Shown: one piece after another, positions 1-8,638 of the stretch
Numbering within the stretch: position 1 is the stretch's first letter
Layout of the letters: every line of letters begins with the position of its first letter
Source of the DNA: an uncultured Pseudomonadales bacterium
GTDB lineage: Bacteria > Pseudomonadota > Gammaproteobacteria > Pseudomonadales > UBA7434
Direction of reading: 5' to 3'
NCBI GenBank assembly: GCA_943788835.1
Contig: CALSRU010000010.1
Coordinates: 62,001 to 126,000, forward strand
Length of the DNA: 64,000 nt
Notes under the pieces: model-generated
What the model saw: only the letters and a program-made list of their open reading frames with translations
Told to the model about the DNA's origin: nothing
Databases searched by the model: none
Program-made: the position numbers and the translations under genes

Positions 1-213
1 AACGTCATAAACCGCCATAAAAAATCCTTTGATCGATGTGCATCCAACTACTTGATGCATAAACAACAATGTTCGAGAAAACTGCACTAGCCCGCTGCAC
101 CAAGACAGCAGATTAACAGTGATTGAACAAAAGGAAAACGGCAATATGCAACTGCTCCGCCCGCTCGACAGCCGAGCAAAGCTTGGGCAAAGCAGCCGCG
201 CTGTTACCGTTTT
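1..213. other. left-edge noncoding stretch
   Basis: I see no supported gene here. It lies downstream of the minus-strand helix-hairpin-helix gene. A short inverted repeat (gctcg/cgagc, about 163-177) is present but has no T-tract, so I do not call it a terminator. Confidence 0.4.
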
Positions 214-492
214 TTACTTGCTAATACGAATGCGATTTTTGTTATTGGCGATAGTGCTTTCACCAATACCTTTAATCGCCTCAAGCGATTCAAGAGAACC
301 GAAAGCCCCATTTACACGCCGATACTCAACAATAGCTCGAGCCTTGCTCAAACCAATGCCATCGAGCGCTTGCGCTAATTGCTCCGCAGAGGCCTTGTTA
401 ATATCGATTAAATCGGTGGCTCCGCCGTCTGACGCCTGTGCTAATGACGATAGACTTAAAGCCAAAATGAGGGTTGGAATGGATAATTTCAT
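214..492 (-). CDS. secreted ComEA-like helix-hairpin-helix protein
   Basis: A 92-residue protein with a Sec signal peptide: a basic N-end, a hydrophobic core and a probable cut after SLAQA at about residue 20. The rest is a ComEA-type tandem helix-hairpin-helix domain, containing INKASAEQL, GIGLSKARAIVEYR and IKGIGESTIANNK. ComEA proteins bind double-stranded DNA in the periplasm and help pull transforming DNA inwards. Short stand-alone versions are common in gammaproteobacteria and many have not been tested. The start is well supported by AAGGAG six bases before ATG. It stands alone and is transcribed away from the neighbouring plus-strand gene. Family assignment is firm; a role in DNA uptake is inferred from the family. 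Confidence 0.85.
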   Translation of the reverse strand: MKLSIPTLILALSLSSLAQASDGGATDLIDINKASAEQLAQALDGIGLSKARAIVEYRRVNGAFGSLESLEAIKGIGESTIANNKNRIRISK

Positions 493-825
493 AACTTACT
501 CCTTGTCATTAATTAAACCGGCCATCCTGCCGGAATGTGTGCTTTTTTTGCGAAAAAACACTGCTATTTAAGCAAAAATAGCGCTGCTTTGTGTTTTAGT
601 TAGACTCTAAAAAATGCATGAAACGCTCCTTTTTTCTGCCGGAAAATTTCATCCAAATACTGCATAGAAAATTAAAAAAACCAAAACACGGATCAAACCC
701 TAGCATACAAATAAATACTTGTATATTTTTTATTCCAATCGTATAGTGGCGCTGCAGTCATGATGACAGCAACCCAAAAATGAAAACATAAACGTTTAGA
801 CGCTCGATCTATCAAGGAGGATAGT
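493..825. other. AT-rich divergent intergenic region with inverted repeats
   Basis: This is the shared upstream region of the minus-strand ComEA-like gene and the plus-strand sorting-tail gene. It holds a T7-GCG-A6 inverted repeat (543-558) and a 7-bp stem hairpin (gctattt/aaatagc, 563-582). There is also a ccgg...ccgg repeat at about 522-537 and a gtcatgatgac palindrome at about 757-767. No convincing ORF is present. Promoters for both genes must lie here, but I cannot place a clear -35/-10 pair. Confidence 0.5.
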
Positions 826-1713
826 ATGTCAAACCACTTAACTTTATTTTTATCCCAGCAAGCCGCAAGCGCATGCACCAGCAAGGGTAGCGCCGATAAT
901 CTTGGCACCGCAGCGTGCCAAAGCAAGCAGTTCAACACCCAATCCAGCGGCAAATCCCCCCCCACCAAAAACATCAGGCGCGCACAAATTCGCTGCACCG
1001 ACATCCAGCAATCAGCCCATTTAAGTCAGGGCATCTCAAAAAATTTGCGCTGCTTATGCAGGCGTTTTTTGTGCAGTGGCAGTGTACTCGCACTGGCCCT
1101 AACAGGCCTTCAATCTCAAGCCTCAACCGTTTTTATTAATGAAATACACTATGACAATGACGGCATAGATGTCGACGAGGGTATTGAAATTGTGGCCCAA
1201 GCGGGCACCAGCCTAGAGGATTGGCAACTGCTCTTTTATAACGGCAACAATGGCAGTGTTTACAAAACCAATGCATTAACCGGCTCGTTTTCAGATCAAA
1301 GTAACGGTTACGGTTTTATGCATGTAGTTACCGGTGGCTTGCAAAATGGTCCCTCGGACGGAGTCGCACTCATCAACTCTTTGGGCCAGGTTATAGAGTT
1401 TTTAAGCTATGAAGGTGATGTCACTGCAACAGACGGCGCTGCGCTGGGACTTACTAGCACGGATATAGGGATTTCAGAAAGCATAAACGCTGCACTTGGC
1501 ATTTCATTACAACGGACCGGCACAGGATCTGAGCGAGAAGACTTTAGCTGGACGGCGGCCAATGCTACCTTTGGTGGGCTCAATGCGGGTCAAAACCTTA
1601 TGCCCCATGTCAGTAGTATACCGCTACCGGCAAGCATAATATTTTTTGCCAGCTCACTAACGGGTCTGGCGGTGGCTTCACAACGACATCGTTCGCGAGC
1701 AAGGCAAACCTAA
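826..1713 (+). CDS. secreted lamin-tail-like protein with VPLPA-type C-terminal sorting signal
   Basis: A 295-residue protein. Residues about 75-100 look like a signal peptide: an RCLCRRF basic start, a hydrophobic LALALTGL stretch and QSQA before the cut. The mature part begins with VFINEIHYDNDG, and its beta-rich pattern resembles the lamin-tail-like domains of exported bacterial proteins. The C-terminus has the three-part sorting signal: SIPLPAS, a hydrophobic helix, then a basic tail (RHRSRAR). This matches VPLPA-type PEP-CTERM tails handled by exosortase-type enzymes. The ATG at 826 has a very strong AAGGAGG, yet it leaves about 73 residues of unrecognised sequence before the signal peptide. 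A TTG at 1045 would give a normal N-terminus but has no good ribosome site. The function of the mature protein is unknown. Confidence 0.75.
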   Translation: MSNHLTLFLSQQAASACTSKGSADNLGTAACQSKQFNTQSSGKSPPTKNIRRAQIRCTDIQQSAHLSQGISKNLRCLCRRFLCSGSVLALALTGLQSQASTVFINEIHYDNDGIDVDEGIEIVAQAGTSLEDWQLLFYNGNNGSVYKTNALTGSFSDQSNGYGFMHVVTGGLQNGPSDGVALINSLGQVIEFLSYEGDVTATDGAALGLTSTDIGISESINAALGISLQRTGTGSEREDFSWTAANATFGGLNAGQNLMPHVSSIPLPASIIFFASSLTGLAVASQRHRSRARQT

Positions 1714-1740
1714 GCCAAAGCGAATCGGGGGATTGAGCAA

Positions 1741-1772
1741 CCGGCAAACGCACAGCTCTGCGCGTTTGCCGG
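1741..1772. terminator. 11-bp stem hairpin between convergent genes
   Basis: A perfect 11-bp inverted repeat (ccggcaaacgc 1741-1751, gcgtttgccgg 1762-1772) with a 10-base loop. It lies between the convergent sorting-tail gene and lapB. Neither side has a good T-tract, so it may be a weak bidirectional terminator or an RNA-stabilising hairpin. Confidence 0.45.
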
Positions 1773-1907
1773 CTTGCAAAAACAGATCAATGCTTGGCAA
1801 AAAATTCAAATGTGATGAGCTAGAGAGTTCACATGGCTTTTTGCAAACCATAAGTGAGCGAGAAGAAATACCGAATTGCCAGCTCCAGTCTCAACAATGT
1901 ATCAACG

Positions 1908-3128
1908 CTAGGCTGTCGACTGATTTTCGATAGACCGCATGGATTCCCATGTTTTACAGCTTGGACAACGCCAATGCAACTGCCGCCCGGAAAAACCACA
2001 GTCGCCACACCGATAGCGGTTACGTTGATTTAACAGCTCACTGACCTGCGAATGAAGCCTACACACATCGCTCTCCACATGCTTACTCGCATCATTTATT
2101 TGCAGCTCGACTAACTTATTTGAGGCGAGCAGCGACTCATACTGTGCGACAAAAACAGATAGTATTTCACTGGCCTGCTGCACCCGAATAGGCTCATCTT
2201 CACTGCGGGCAATAAACTGATCGACCAAATACATTGCCACTCGCGGCGCGTCATGATTTTCAATATGTGAGCGCAAATGTCGTGAAAAAATCTCAAAGCC
2301 ACGCTCCACATCCTGCCTTTCATACGCTTCTTGCAACGCTGGCAAACACATCCAGAACCATGCCGGGTCTTGTAACTCAAGTCGCGATAAAACCTTAATC
2401 ACCTGTTTGTGTCGCCCTTGAGCATTATCATTCGCTGCACTGAGCAAAGCCACACGGTAAACGGTTTTGTCAGCCGCTACAGCACGATCGAGATACTGCC
2501 TAGCTCCAATCAAGTTTTCACCACGCATACAATCTTCTGCAAGCTCACAATAAAAATGCGCAACCATTCGCTGCAGATTACGCTTGTGCTCTACATTTGC
2601 TTTCATGAAACGACTTTGCAATAACGCTTGCGCTACATTTATTGCGTCTTGCCACTCACTTTCATCTTGATAAATATCAAGCAAGGAACGCTGAGCGATA
2701 CTACGAAGAACCGTAGACTCACCGATCACTTCCTGCAATAGTACTTCTGCACGATCAAGCAGGCCTGCGGTCATAAAGTCGCGTGCCAATTCGAGGTGAA
2801 CCTGATGCTGATCTTTGAGTTCAAGCACGGGCCGAGCCAGCAAGTTTTGATGAATACGGATGGCCCTATCTACCTGCCCCTGTTTACGCATCAATTTACC
2901 TAATGCGAGGTGAGTTTCAAGCGTATCTGTATTCACATCGAGAGCCGAAACAAATTCTTCCACCGCTTTGTCAGGCTGCTCATTAAGCAAGTAGTTAAGG
3001 CCCTGAAAGTAACTCTTACCGGGAGCAAAAGCTACGCCCGCCACATTCTTCTTGGCAGCATGCCGACCAAGATAAAACCCAATGGCAATGGCAATAATCA
3101 AAAGGCCAAGTAGCGCAAAATCGTTCAT
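1908..3128 (-). CDS. lapB: LapB (YciM), LPS assembly regulator
   Basis: A 406-residue protein with one N-terminal membrane helix (about residues 4-20) followed by tetratricopeptide-like helical repeats through the middle. A C-terminal rubredoxin-type zinc knuckle carries two CxxC pairs (CGDC and CPSC). This is the domain order of LapB/YciM. In E. coli LapB works at the inner membrane and presents LpxC to the protease FtsH, which balances LPS against phospholipid synthesis. E. coli LapB is 389 residues. lapA lies immediately upstream with a 3-base gap between its stop and the lapB ATG, so the two are surely co-transcribed. Confidence 0.95.
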   Translation of the reverse strand: MNDFALLGLLIIAIAIGFYLGRHAAKKNVAGVAFAPGKSYFQGLNYLLNEQPDKAVEEFVSALDVNTDTLETHLALGKLMRKQGQVDRAIRIHQNLLARPVLELKDQHQVHLELARDFMTAGLLDRAEVLLQEVIGESTVLRSIAQRSLLDIYQDESEWQDAINVAQALLQSRFMKANVEHKRNLQRMVAHFYCELAEDCMRGENLIGARQYLDRAVAADKTVYRVALLSAANDNAQGRHKQVIKVLSRLELQDPAWFWMCLPALQEAYERQDVERGFEIFSRHLRSHIENHDAPRVAMYLVDQFIARSEDEPIRVQQASEILSVFVAQYESLLASNKLVELQINDASKHVESDVCRLHSQVSELLNQRNRYRCGDCGFSGRQLHWRCPSCKTWESMRSIENQSTA

Positions 3129-3131
3129 TAG

Positions 3132-3416
3132 TTAGGAATGATAGCCCGAGATAATTTTTGAAGTATGCTGCATGCGGCGCTCTACGCGTCGGCGCAATGC
3201 CTTTTCACGAAGCACCAGCAAGGTGGATGTCAGCAGTCCCAAGCCAGCACCTACAACAAAAAAACCAATGAGCCAACTGGAGAGCCGGAGTGCAATGGGC
3301 TCAACGAATAAAAGATCGACTGTTGCAAGGCTGTTATTATGCGTAATGAAGGCCAAGCTAAAAAACGCAAAAATCAGCACAGCGACCAATAGCATCAACA
3401 TCTTTACATATCGCAT
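3132..3416 (-). CDS. lapA: LapA (YciS), DUF1049 inner-membrane protein
   Basis: A small protein of 94 residues with two hydrophobic segments (about residues 4-22 and 38-62) and a basic C-terminal tail (RRRVERRMQHTSK). This is the LapA/DUF1049 layout. LapA partners LapB in LPS assembly at the inner membrane. The reading frame is open further upstream from a TTG. The ATG at 3416 is preferred because GGAGG lies eight bases before it, whereas earlier starts overlap or crowd that site. It forms a tight pair with lapB. Confidence 0.9.
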   Translation of the reverse strand: MRYVKMLMLLVAVLIFAFFSLAFITHNNSLATVDLLFVEPIALRLSSWLIGFFVVGAGLGLLTSTLLVLREKALRRRVERRMQHTSKIISGYHS

Positions 3417-3581
3417 CGTCATAACCTCCAAGCCATAGAAAGCCCATTATACGCGATGGTTCTTAAGCGCTGTAGCCGGTAAAGCAGCTTTTAAGAGCAG
3501 TACTTCCTATACTGCCTAGGAAGCAGGCAGTCGAGCGGAAACCGAAAGGCATTGTTTGTGAACTGAAAGTTTTTACACAGG

Positions 3582-3608
3582 AAAAAAAAACGGCGCTTGA
3601 AGCGCCGT
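3582..3608 (-). terminator. rho-independent terminator of ihfB
   Basis: On the minus strand a GC-rich stem (acggcgc/gcgccgt, 3590-3608) is followed directly by a run of nine or so T residues (A-run 3582-3590 on the plus strand). It sits just after the ihfB stop and separates it from lapAB. Confidence 0.92.
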
Positions 3609-3612
3609 AGAT

Positions 3613-3921
3613 TTAAAAATAGCTGGATTGGAAGCGTGTCAGGCTATCATTGACGCGATCCCGCATCTCTTTACCCGGCTTAAAATGTGGAACATGCTTG
3701 CCTGCTAAATTAACTTTTTCACCCGTTTTTGGATTTCGCCCTACCCGGGGTGCCCGGTAGTGCAAACTAAAGCTGCCAAAGCCGCGAATTTCGATACGCT
3801 CTCCGGCCGCCAAGCCATCCACCATTTGGTCGATGACGCACTTCACAGCCAGCTCAACATCTTTAGTCGATAGCTGTACCTGCCGCATTGCTATACGTTC
3901 AATTAATTCCGATTTCGTCAT
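3613..3921 (-). CDS. ihfB: integration host factor subunit beta
   Basis: A 102-residue HU/IHF-family DNA-bending protein. It opens with [11 protein letters not shown] and contains the family signature [10 protein letters not shown]...RNPKTGEKV, including the proline in the beta-arm that intercalates into DNA. IHF-beta pairs with IHF-alpha (not in this window) and bends DNA at sigma-54 promoters, recombination sites and the origin. A longer frame opens at a TTG (3945). The ATG at 3921 is chosen because GAGGTG precedes it and the protein then has the usual length. It lies downstream of rpsA, as in E. coli and Pseudomonas, but a terminator lies between them. Confidence 0.95.
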   Translation of the reverse strand: MTKSELIERIAMRQVQLSTKDVELAVKCVIDQMVDGLAAGERIEIRGFGSFSLHYRAPRVGRNPKTGEKVNLAGKHVPHFKPGKEMRDRVNDSLTRFQSSYF

Positions 3922-4117
3922 CACATCACCTCGAACGCAAGCCACCGCCTACGCTCTCATTGCCCTTACAAACCAATCCGAGACTGATTTTGTAACTGTC
4001 TGTTTATTATAGACAAGCTGAACCAGTGTTCCAGTAATGAGATGGCAGAAGTTGGCTATTAGAGAGGCAAAAAAGCCATATAAACGACTGATTTGCAAAG
4101 GAAGATCAAAAATGACT

Positions 4118-4164
4118 AAAAAAAAACCAGCTGCGAGCTGCCTGAATGGCGCCCGCAGCTGGTT
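4118..4164 (-). terminator. rho-independent terminator of rpsA
   Basis: On the minus strand an 11-bp stem (4154-4164 with 4125-4135, aaccagctgcg and its complement) is followed by a T-run (A-run 4118-4126 on the plus strand). It lies 12 bases after the rpsA stop. Confidence 0.92.
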
Positions 4165-4175
4165 CAGCCTGACGA

Positions 4176-5852
4176 CTACTTGTCGTCTAGCTTGGCTTTG
4201 ATGAGCCCACCGATGGTGGTAACCGCTTCAGTTGCGGTCTCTTGCTCTCGGTGCTGGCGCACCGCATCTTTCTCATCTTGTACGTCTTTAGCCTTGATCG
4301 ACAAAGCAATTACGCGATTTTTTCTATCGACGCTAATCACCTTAACTTCAACCTCTTCACCTTCTTTAAGCACATTTCGCACGTCTTCAACTTTTTCACG
4401 CGAAATTTCCGAGGCTTTCAACGTTCCTTCAATATCGTTACCAAGGTCAATAATTGCCGCTTTCGCATCCATAGACTTGACCGTACCATTGACGATCTTG
4501 CCTTTATCATTTTCAGCAACGAAATCTGAGAACGGATCTTCTTCAAGCTGCTTAATACCCAGTGAAATACGCTCACGGTCCGAGTCAATCGATAAGATAA
4601 CGGTTTCGATCTCGTCGCCTTTGTTGTAAGCACGTACTGCCTCTTCGCCAGGCTCGCTCCAAGAAATATCGGAGAGATGCACTAGGCCATCGATATTGCC
4701 ATTCAAACCGATAAAGATGCCAAAATCGGTAATAGATTTAATGGTACCTTTGATTTTCTCACCCTTAGCATGTTCAGAACCAAATGCATCCCATGGGTTT
4801 TGAGTGCATTGCTTGATGCCTAATGAAATACGACGACGCTCTTCATCGATATCAAGAACCATTACATCGACTTCATCGCCAAGGTTAACAATTTTTGATG
4901 GATGAACATTTTTGTTAGTCCAATCCATTTCAGATACGTGAACCAAACCTTCAACGCCGCTTTCAAGCTCTGCAAAACAACCATAATCAGTAAGATTAGT
5001 AATAACACCCTTAATAATGGTCTTTTCAGGGTAGCGACCTTTAATATCGGCCCATGGATCCGCACCCAGTTGCTTCAAGCCCAGAGATACACGATTTTTC
5101 TCGCGATCAAATTTGAGGACCTTAACGTCAATTTCATCACCTACGGCGACAATCTCGCTTGGGTGCTTGATACGCTTCCACGCCATGTCAGTGATATGCA
5201 ACAGACCATCCACACCACCAAGATCAACAAATGCACCGTAATCGGTAAGGTTTTTAACGATGCCTTTAACTTCTTGGCCTTCTTCAAGATTTTTAAGCAG
5301 TTCTTCACGGTCAGCACTATTGGCCAACTCCATCACAGCACGGCGCGACAACACAATGTTGTTACGCTTGGCATCGAGCTTAATTACTTTAAATTCGAGT
5401 GGTTTACCTTCAAGGTGCGAAGTGTCACGCAGCGGGCGCACATCAACCAGTGAACCAGGTAGAAAGGCTCGTATAGTATTGATGTCAACTGTAAAGCCGC
5501 CTTTAACCTTGCCATTGATGACACCGGTAATAACTTCTTCAGCCTCGAACGCTGCTTCTAGCGCAGTCCAAGCTTCCATACGGCGAGCTTTTTCACGGGA
5601 CAACTTAGTTTCACCAAAGCCGTCTTCTACCGCCTCAAGTGCAACTTGTACCATGTCACCGATGGCAACGGTAAATTCGCCTTGCTCATCGATAAATTCA
5701 ATTCGCGGGATAACACCTTCTGACTTAAGGCCGGCATGCACCGTAACCCAATCATTATCAATGTCTAGCACTACACCGGTAATAATAGCTCCGGGGTGCA
5801 TTTCAATCGTTTTTAAACTTTCTTCAAATAAATCGGAAAATGATTCAACCAT
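4176..5852 (-). CDS. rpsA: 30S ribosomal protein S1
   Basis: A 558-residue protein (E. coli S1 has 557) made of six S1 RNA-binding repeats. The first two bind the ribosome and the later ones bind mRNA. Repeats are marked by motifs such as [22 protein letters not shown] and GLVHLSDIS, each followed by a KVL/VLD strand and RISLGIKQ-type ends. S1 helps the 30S subunit load mRNAs with weak ribosome sites or structured leaders. A ribosome site (AAAGGTAACC) precedes the ATG. A strong terminator follows, so the transcript ends before ihfB. Upstream is a long leader region that could host S1 autoregulation. Confidence 0.98.
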   Translation of the reverse strand: MVESFSDLFEESLKTIEMHPGAIITGVVLDIDNDWVTVHAGLKSEGVIPRIEFIDEQGEFTVAIGDMVQVALEAVEDGFGETKLSREKARRMEAWTALEAAFEAEEVITGVINGKVKGGFTVDINTIRAFLPGSLVDVRPLRDTSHLEGKPLEFKVIKLDAKRNNIVLSRRAVMELANSADREELLKNLEEGQEVKGIVKNLTDYGAFVDLGGVDGLLHITDMAWKRIKHPSEIVAVGDEIDVKVLKFDREKNRVSLGLKQLGADPWADIKGRYPEKTIIKGVITNLTDYGCFAELESGVEGLVHVSEMDWTNKNVHPSKIVNLGDEVDVMVLDIDEERRRISLGIKQCTQNPWDAFGSEHAKGEKIKGTIKSITDFGIFIGLNGNIDGLVHLSDISWSEPGEEAVRAYNKGDEIETVILSIDSDRERISLGIKQLEEDPFSDFVAENDKGKIVNGTVKSMDAKAAIIDLGNDIEGTLKASEISREKVEDVRNVLKEGEEVEVKVISVDRKNRVIALSIKAKDVQDEKDAVRQHREQETATEAVTTIGGLIKAKLDDK

Positions 5853-6395
5853 AACGGTTACCTTTTGTTGTAACGCAAGCTTGTAGATGTGCTCAAACTA
5901 TCTTTAACTATTGCAAGTTTTAAAACGCCACTCTTGATCGCCTGTACTCAAAGTAAACCTTAAGTAAAGCTCGGTATTGTTTTATAACAACGCTGACTCA
6001 TCACAACTGACAATAAACGTCAGCGGCGCCACAGCACAGCGGCCACAATCATAAAATGGTTGGCCCAACAGTTTCAGAGATTTTATTACCGTAAACACAA
6101 GTGTTTTCGGTAATGCGAGAGATCGCAGCACAGGCAACAAACTTACTGTAAGTCCACGCACCAGCACACGCGGAGTAGTTAATAAATATTGACGGCGCAA
6201 ACACTGGTTATTCATTGCAACGTCAACCAATAATCCATCTGCCGGGTGGTGTCATTACTGAACAGGCTAAAAGCGCGAACGCCTCAAAACACTTAATTCA
6301 ACAACACTCCATCCTAAAACGGAAAGTTCTCACTGGCCGAGTCATGTCATCTGACCCAGTCAAAAAAGCGGCGTACTCATGCCCAACCCTGAGCG
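5853..6395 (-). other. rpsA upstream leader and cmk-rpsA intergenic region
   Basis: This is a 543-base stretch without a supported gene. On the minus strand it carries an AT-rich segment with a TATAAA-like hexamer (about 5970-5975), roughly 120 bases before the rpsA start and a candidate for its own promoter. Small ORFs here lack ribosome sites and recognisable sequence. The gap suggests rpsA has its own promoter and an untranslated leader. No clear terminator for cmk is visible. Confidence 0.45.
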
Positions 6396-7079
6396 TTAGA
6401 CCGCTACCAAACCACGCTGCTCTACTTCGGCAAGAATTTCAGCACAGACCTGTTCAATACTCAGTTCGGTGCTATCGATATACAAGGCATCGGGAGCAGG
6501 CTTTAGCGGCGCTACCGGACGCTCCATATCACTCTTATCGCGAGCGGCAATGGCCTCGGCGAGGCGCGCGAGGTTACCACTTTGTTGCTTGCCGAGCAAC
6601 TGCTTCTGGCGACGTTTAGCTCGAATTTCAACACTGGCAGTTAAATAGACCTTCAGAGGGGCATCAACGAATACAATTGTGCCCATATCACGCCCATCTG
6701 CGACTAATCCGGGTGCCTCGGCAAAGGCTCTCTGGCGACCCAATAAAGCCTTGCGCACGGATGTCAGCGCGGCAATTTTAGAGGCTACCAAACCGACATC
6801 CTCTGAACGAACCAAGTTGGTCACATCCTCCCCTTCTAAGAAGGCTTGCACACCCTCACCCTTGTCATCTGCAACAAAATGAACATCGAGCGCTCCGGCC
6901 ATCACCCGCAGACTGGGCTCATCGTCCACAGCCACATGATGATGCAAAGCTGCAAGTGCCAGTAATCGATAAAGCATGCCACTATCGAGCAAGTGCCAAC
7001 CTAGTTGCGAAGCGATCCGCTTAGCCACAGTGCCCTTACCGGCTCCACCGGGCCCGTCGATTGTAATAATGGGAATCAA
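6396..7079 (-). CDS. cmk: cytidylate kinase
   Basis: A 227-residue kinase that phosphorylates CMP and dCMP to the diphosphates using ATP. The N-terminus has the P-loop GPGGAGKGT, followed by LLDSGMLYR (nucleoside site). VADGRDMGTIVF and the basic lid segment RAKRRQKQL follow. All are typical of bacterial Cmk, and the length matches. The start is a TTG at 7079 with GAAGGAA about ten bases upstream. No ATG lies early enough to keep the P-loop strand. It sits between aroA and rpsA, the usual gammaproteobacterial order. Confidence 0.96.
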   Translation of the reverse strand: MIPIITIDGPGGAGKGTVAKRIASQLGWHLLDSGMLYRLLALAALHHHVAVDDEPSLRVMAGALDVHFVADDKGEGVQAFLEGEDVTNLVRSEDVGLVASKIAALTSVRKALLGRQRAFAEAPGLVADGRDMGTIVFVDAPLKVYLTASVEIRAKRRQKQLLGKQQSGNLARLAEAIAARDKSDMERPVAPLKPAPDALYIDSTELSIEQVCAEILAEVEQRGLVAV

Positions 7080-7186
7080 ATGCTTCGGTTCCTTCTATAT
7101 AAAGTAGTCAGCTTGAATGCTTACAGACCATGATTAGGCTGCATGATGTGGGTTTTAAATACTTTGCGATCATGCCAGTTCCAGCG

Positions 7187-8638
7187 TTATGCCAGTTCCA
7201 GCGACAAGCCAAGCTGGCAGCCTAGCTCCACAAAATTGGGAAAAGACGTGACGATATTATCGCAGTCCTGAACCTCTATATCACACTGCGCTTGCGCACT
7301 TGCAACGGCAAAAGCCATGGCAATACGGTGATCATGATGGCAGTTAATTGAGACGCTATCGAGCCCTGCTCCTATTGGACCGCCCTCAATAATCGCACCA
7401 TCTTCAGTGCCACGCACATTGACCCCGAGCGCCAAAAGCCCATCGACCATCGCCTGTATCCGATCACTTTCTTTAACACGCAATTCTTCCGCGCCGGTCA
7501 ACACGGTTCGACCCGCGGCACAAGCAGCGGCGATGAATATGACCGGAAACTCATCAATAGCCAGCGGCACCAATGCCGGCGGAATATCGATGCCATGCAA
7601 CTGGGCGCTGCGCACAACAAGATCGGCGACCGGCTCTCCGCCTACATCACGAAGGTTGGTCAAGGTAATATCAGCGCCCATCAATTTAAGAATATCGATT
7701 ACGCCAGTGCGCGTTGGGTTAATGCCAACATGCTGCAGGGTTATTTCAGAATTCGGGGTAATCGATCCCGCCACTAAAAAGAACGCTGCTGAGGAAATAT
7801 CAGCCGGAATATCGATAACTGTTGCCGTAAGTTTACCCCCGCCTAGCAGGCTTGCCGTTGGCCCACTGCGCTCAACAACATAACCAAAACCTTGCAACAT
7901 CCGTTCGGTGTGATCACGAGTCGGCGCAGGTTCAGTAACGGTGGTACGCCCAGAAGCATATAAACCAGCCAGTAAAAGGCACGACTTAACCTGAGCGCTA
8001 GCGATTGGCAGCACATAATCAATACCGTGCAACGCAGCCTTGCCGGCAATTTCTAGCGGTGGACGGCCCTCTTCGGCGGTAATAATTTCCGCACCCATTT
8101 CACGCAGCGGCACGGCTACGCGGTTCATCGGCCGGCCAGTTAATGACACATCGCCTGTGAGGGTAGAACTAAAAGTCTGGCCCGCTAATAAGCCCGCCAA
8201 CAGCCGCATTGAAGTCCCTGAATTGCCAACATATAACGACTCGGCGGGAGCCTGCAAACCATGCAAACCTCGGCCTTTGACAATCAGCTTACCGCCGCCT
8301 AGCTGATCGATAGGTACCCCCATCGCTTCAAATGCAGCGAGGGTAGCCAGCGCATCGGCTCCTTCCAAAAAGCCAGAAATATGCGTATCGCCCTCAGCAA
8401 TGGCACCCAACATAATAGACCGGTGAGAAATCGATTTATCGCCAGGCACGCGAACACTACCCGCCAACCCCGCCACTGAATCAATCGGTGTTTCTTGTCT
8501 TGCAGCATCACGCTGCCTTGCAATTGCTAGTAATCTCACAGTAAATCCAACGGCTCCGTTTTGGTAGATCAGAGGACCTGTAACTTCCTCATATTTGGTA
8601 TTTGCACTTGTCTTTAGTAATTGTATTGCTGTATCCAC
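7187..8638 (-). CDS. aroA: EPSP synthase (3-phosphoshikimate 1-carboxyvinyltransferase)
   Basis: The sixth shikimate-pathway enzyme; it joins phosphoenolpyruvate to shikimate 3-phosphate. Core motifs are VPGDKSISHR, GNSGTSMRL, LTGRPMNR, TRDHTERM, DEFPV and KESDRI. The predicted protein is 483 residues, about 50 longer than stand-alone AroA. The first ~50 residues show no AroA homology and look like a leftover linker. The start shown is a GTG at 8638 that overlaps the tyrA stop by one base (TAGTG), which favours translational coupling. A GTG near residue 34 is an alternative. In Pseudomonas the same two enzymes are one fused polypeptide, whereas here they are separate and in different frames. 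Confidence 0.95.
   Translation of the reverse strand: MDTAIQLLKTSANTKYEEVTGPLIYQNGAVGFTVRLLAIARQRDAARQETPIDSVAGLAGSVRVPGDKSISHRSIMLGAIAEGDTHISGFLEGADALATLAAFEAMGVPIDQLGGGKLIVKGRGLHGLQAPAESLYVGNSGTSMRLLAGLLAGQTFSSTLTGDVSLTGRPMNRVAVPLREMGAEIITAEEGRPPLEIAGKAALHGIDYVLPIASAQVKSCLLLAGLYASGRTTVTEPAPTRDHTERMLQGFGYVVERSGPTASLLGGGKLTATVIDIPADISSAAFFLVAGSITPNSEITLQHVGINPTRTGVIDILKLMGADITLTNLRDVGGEPVADLVVRSAQLHGIDIPPALVPLAIDEFPVIFIAAACAAGRTVLTGAEELRVKESDRIQAMVDGLLALGVNVRGTEDGAIIEGGPIGAGLDSVSINCHHDHRIAMAFAVASAQAQCDIEVQDCDNIVTSFPNFVELGCQLGLSLELA

Noticed and set aside
119-571. 150-codon plus-strand ORF opposite the ComEA-like gene
   Set aside because: Shadow of a clearly real minus-strand gene with signal peptide and ribosome site; its own sequence is not protein-like.
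693-1004. 103-codon minus-strand ORF over the start of the sorting-tail gene
   Set aside because: Lacks a ribosome site and overlaps the strong AAGGAGG start on the plus strand.
4902-5886. Long plus-strand ORFs (4902-5453, 5260-5886) opposite rpsA
   Set aside because: Antisense frames of a highly biased ribosomal protein gene; no family features.
5982-6230. 82-codon minus-strand ORF in the cmk-rpsA gap
   Set aside because: No ribosome site and no recognisable domain; more likely leader or intergenic DNA.
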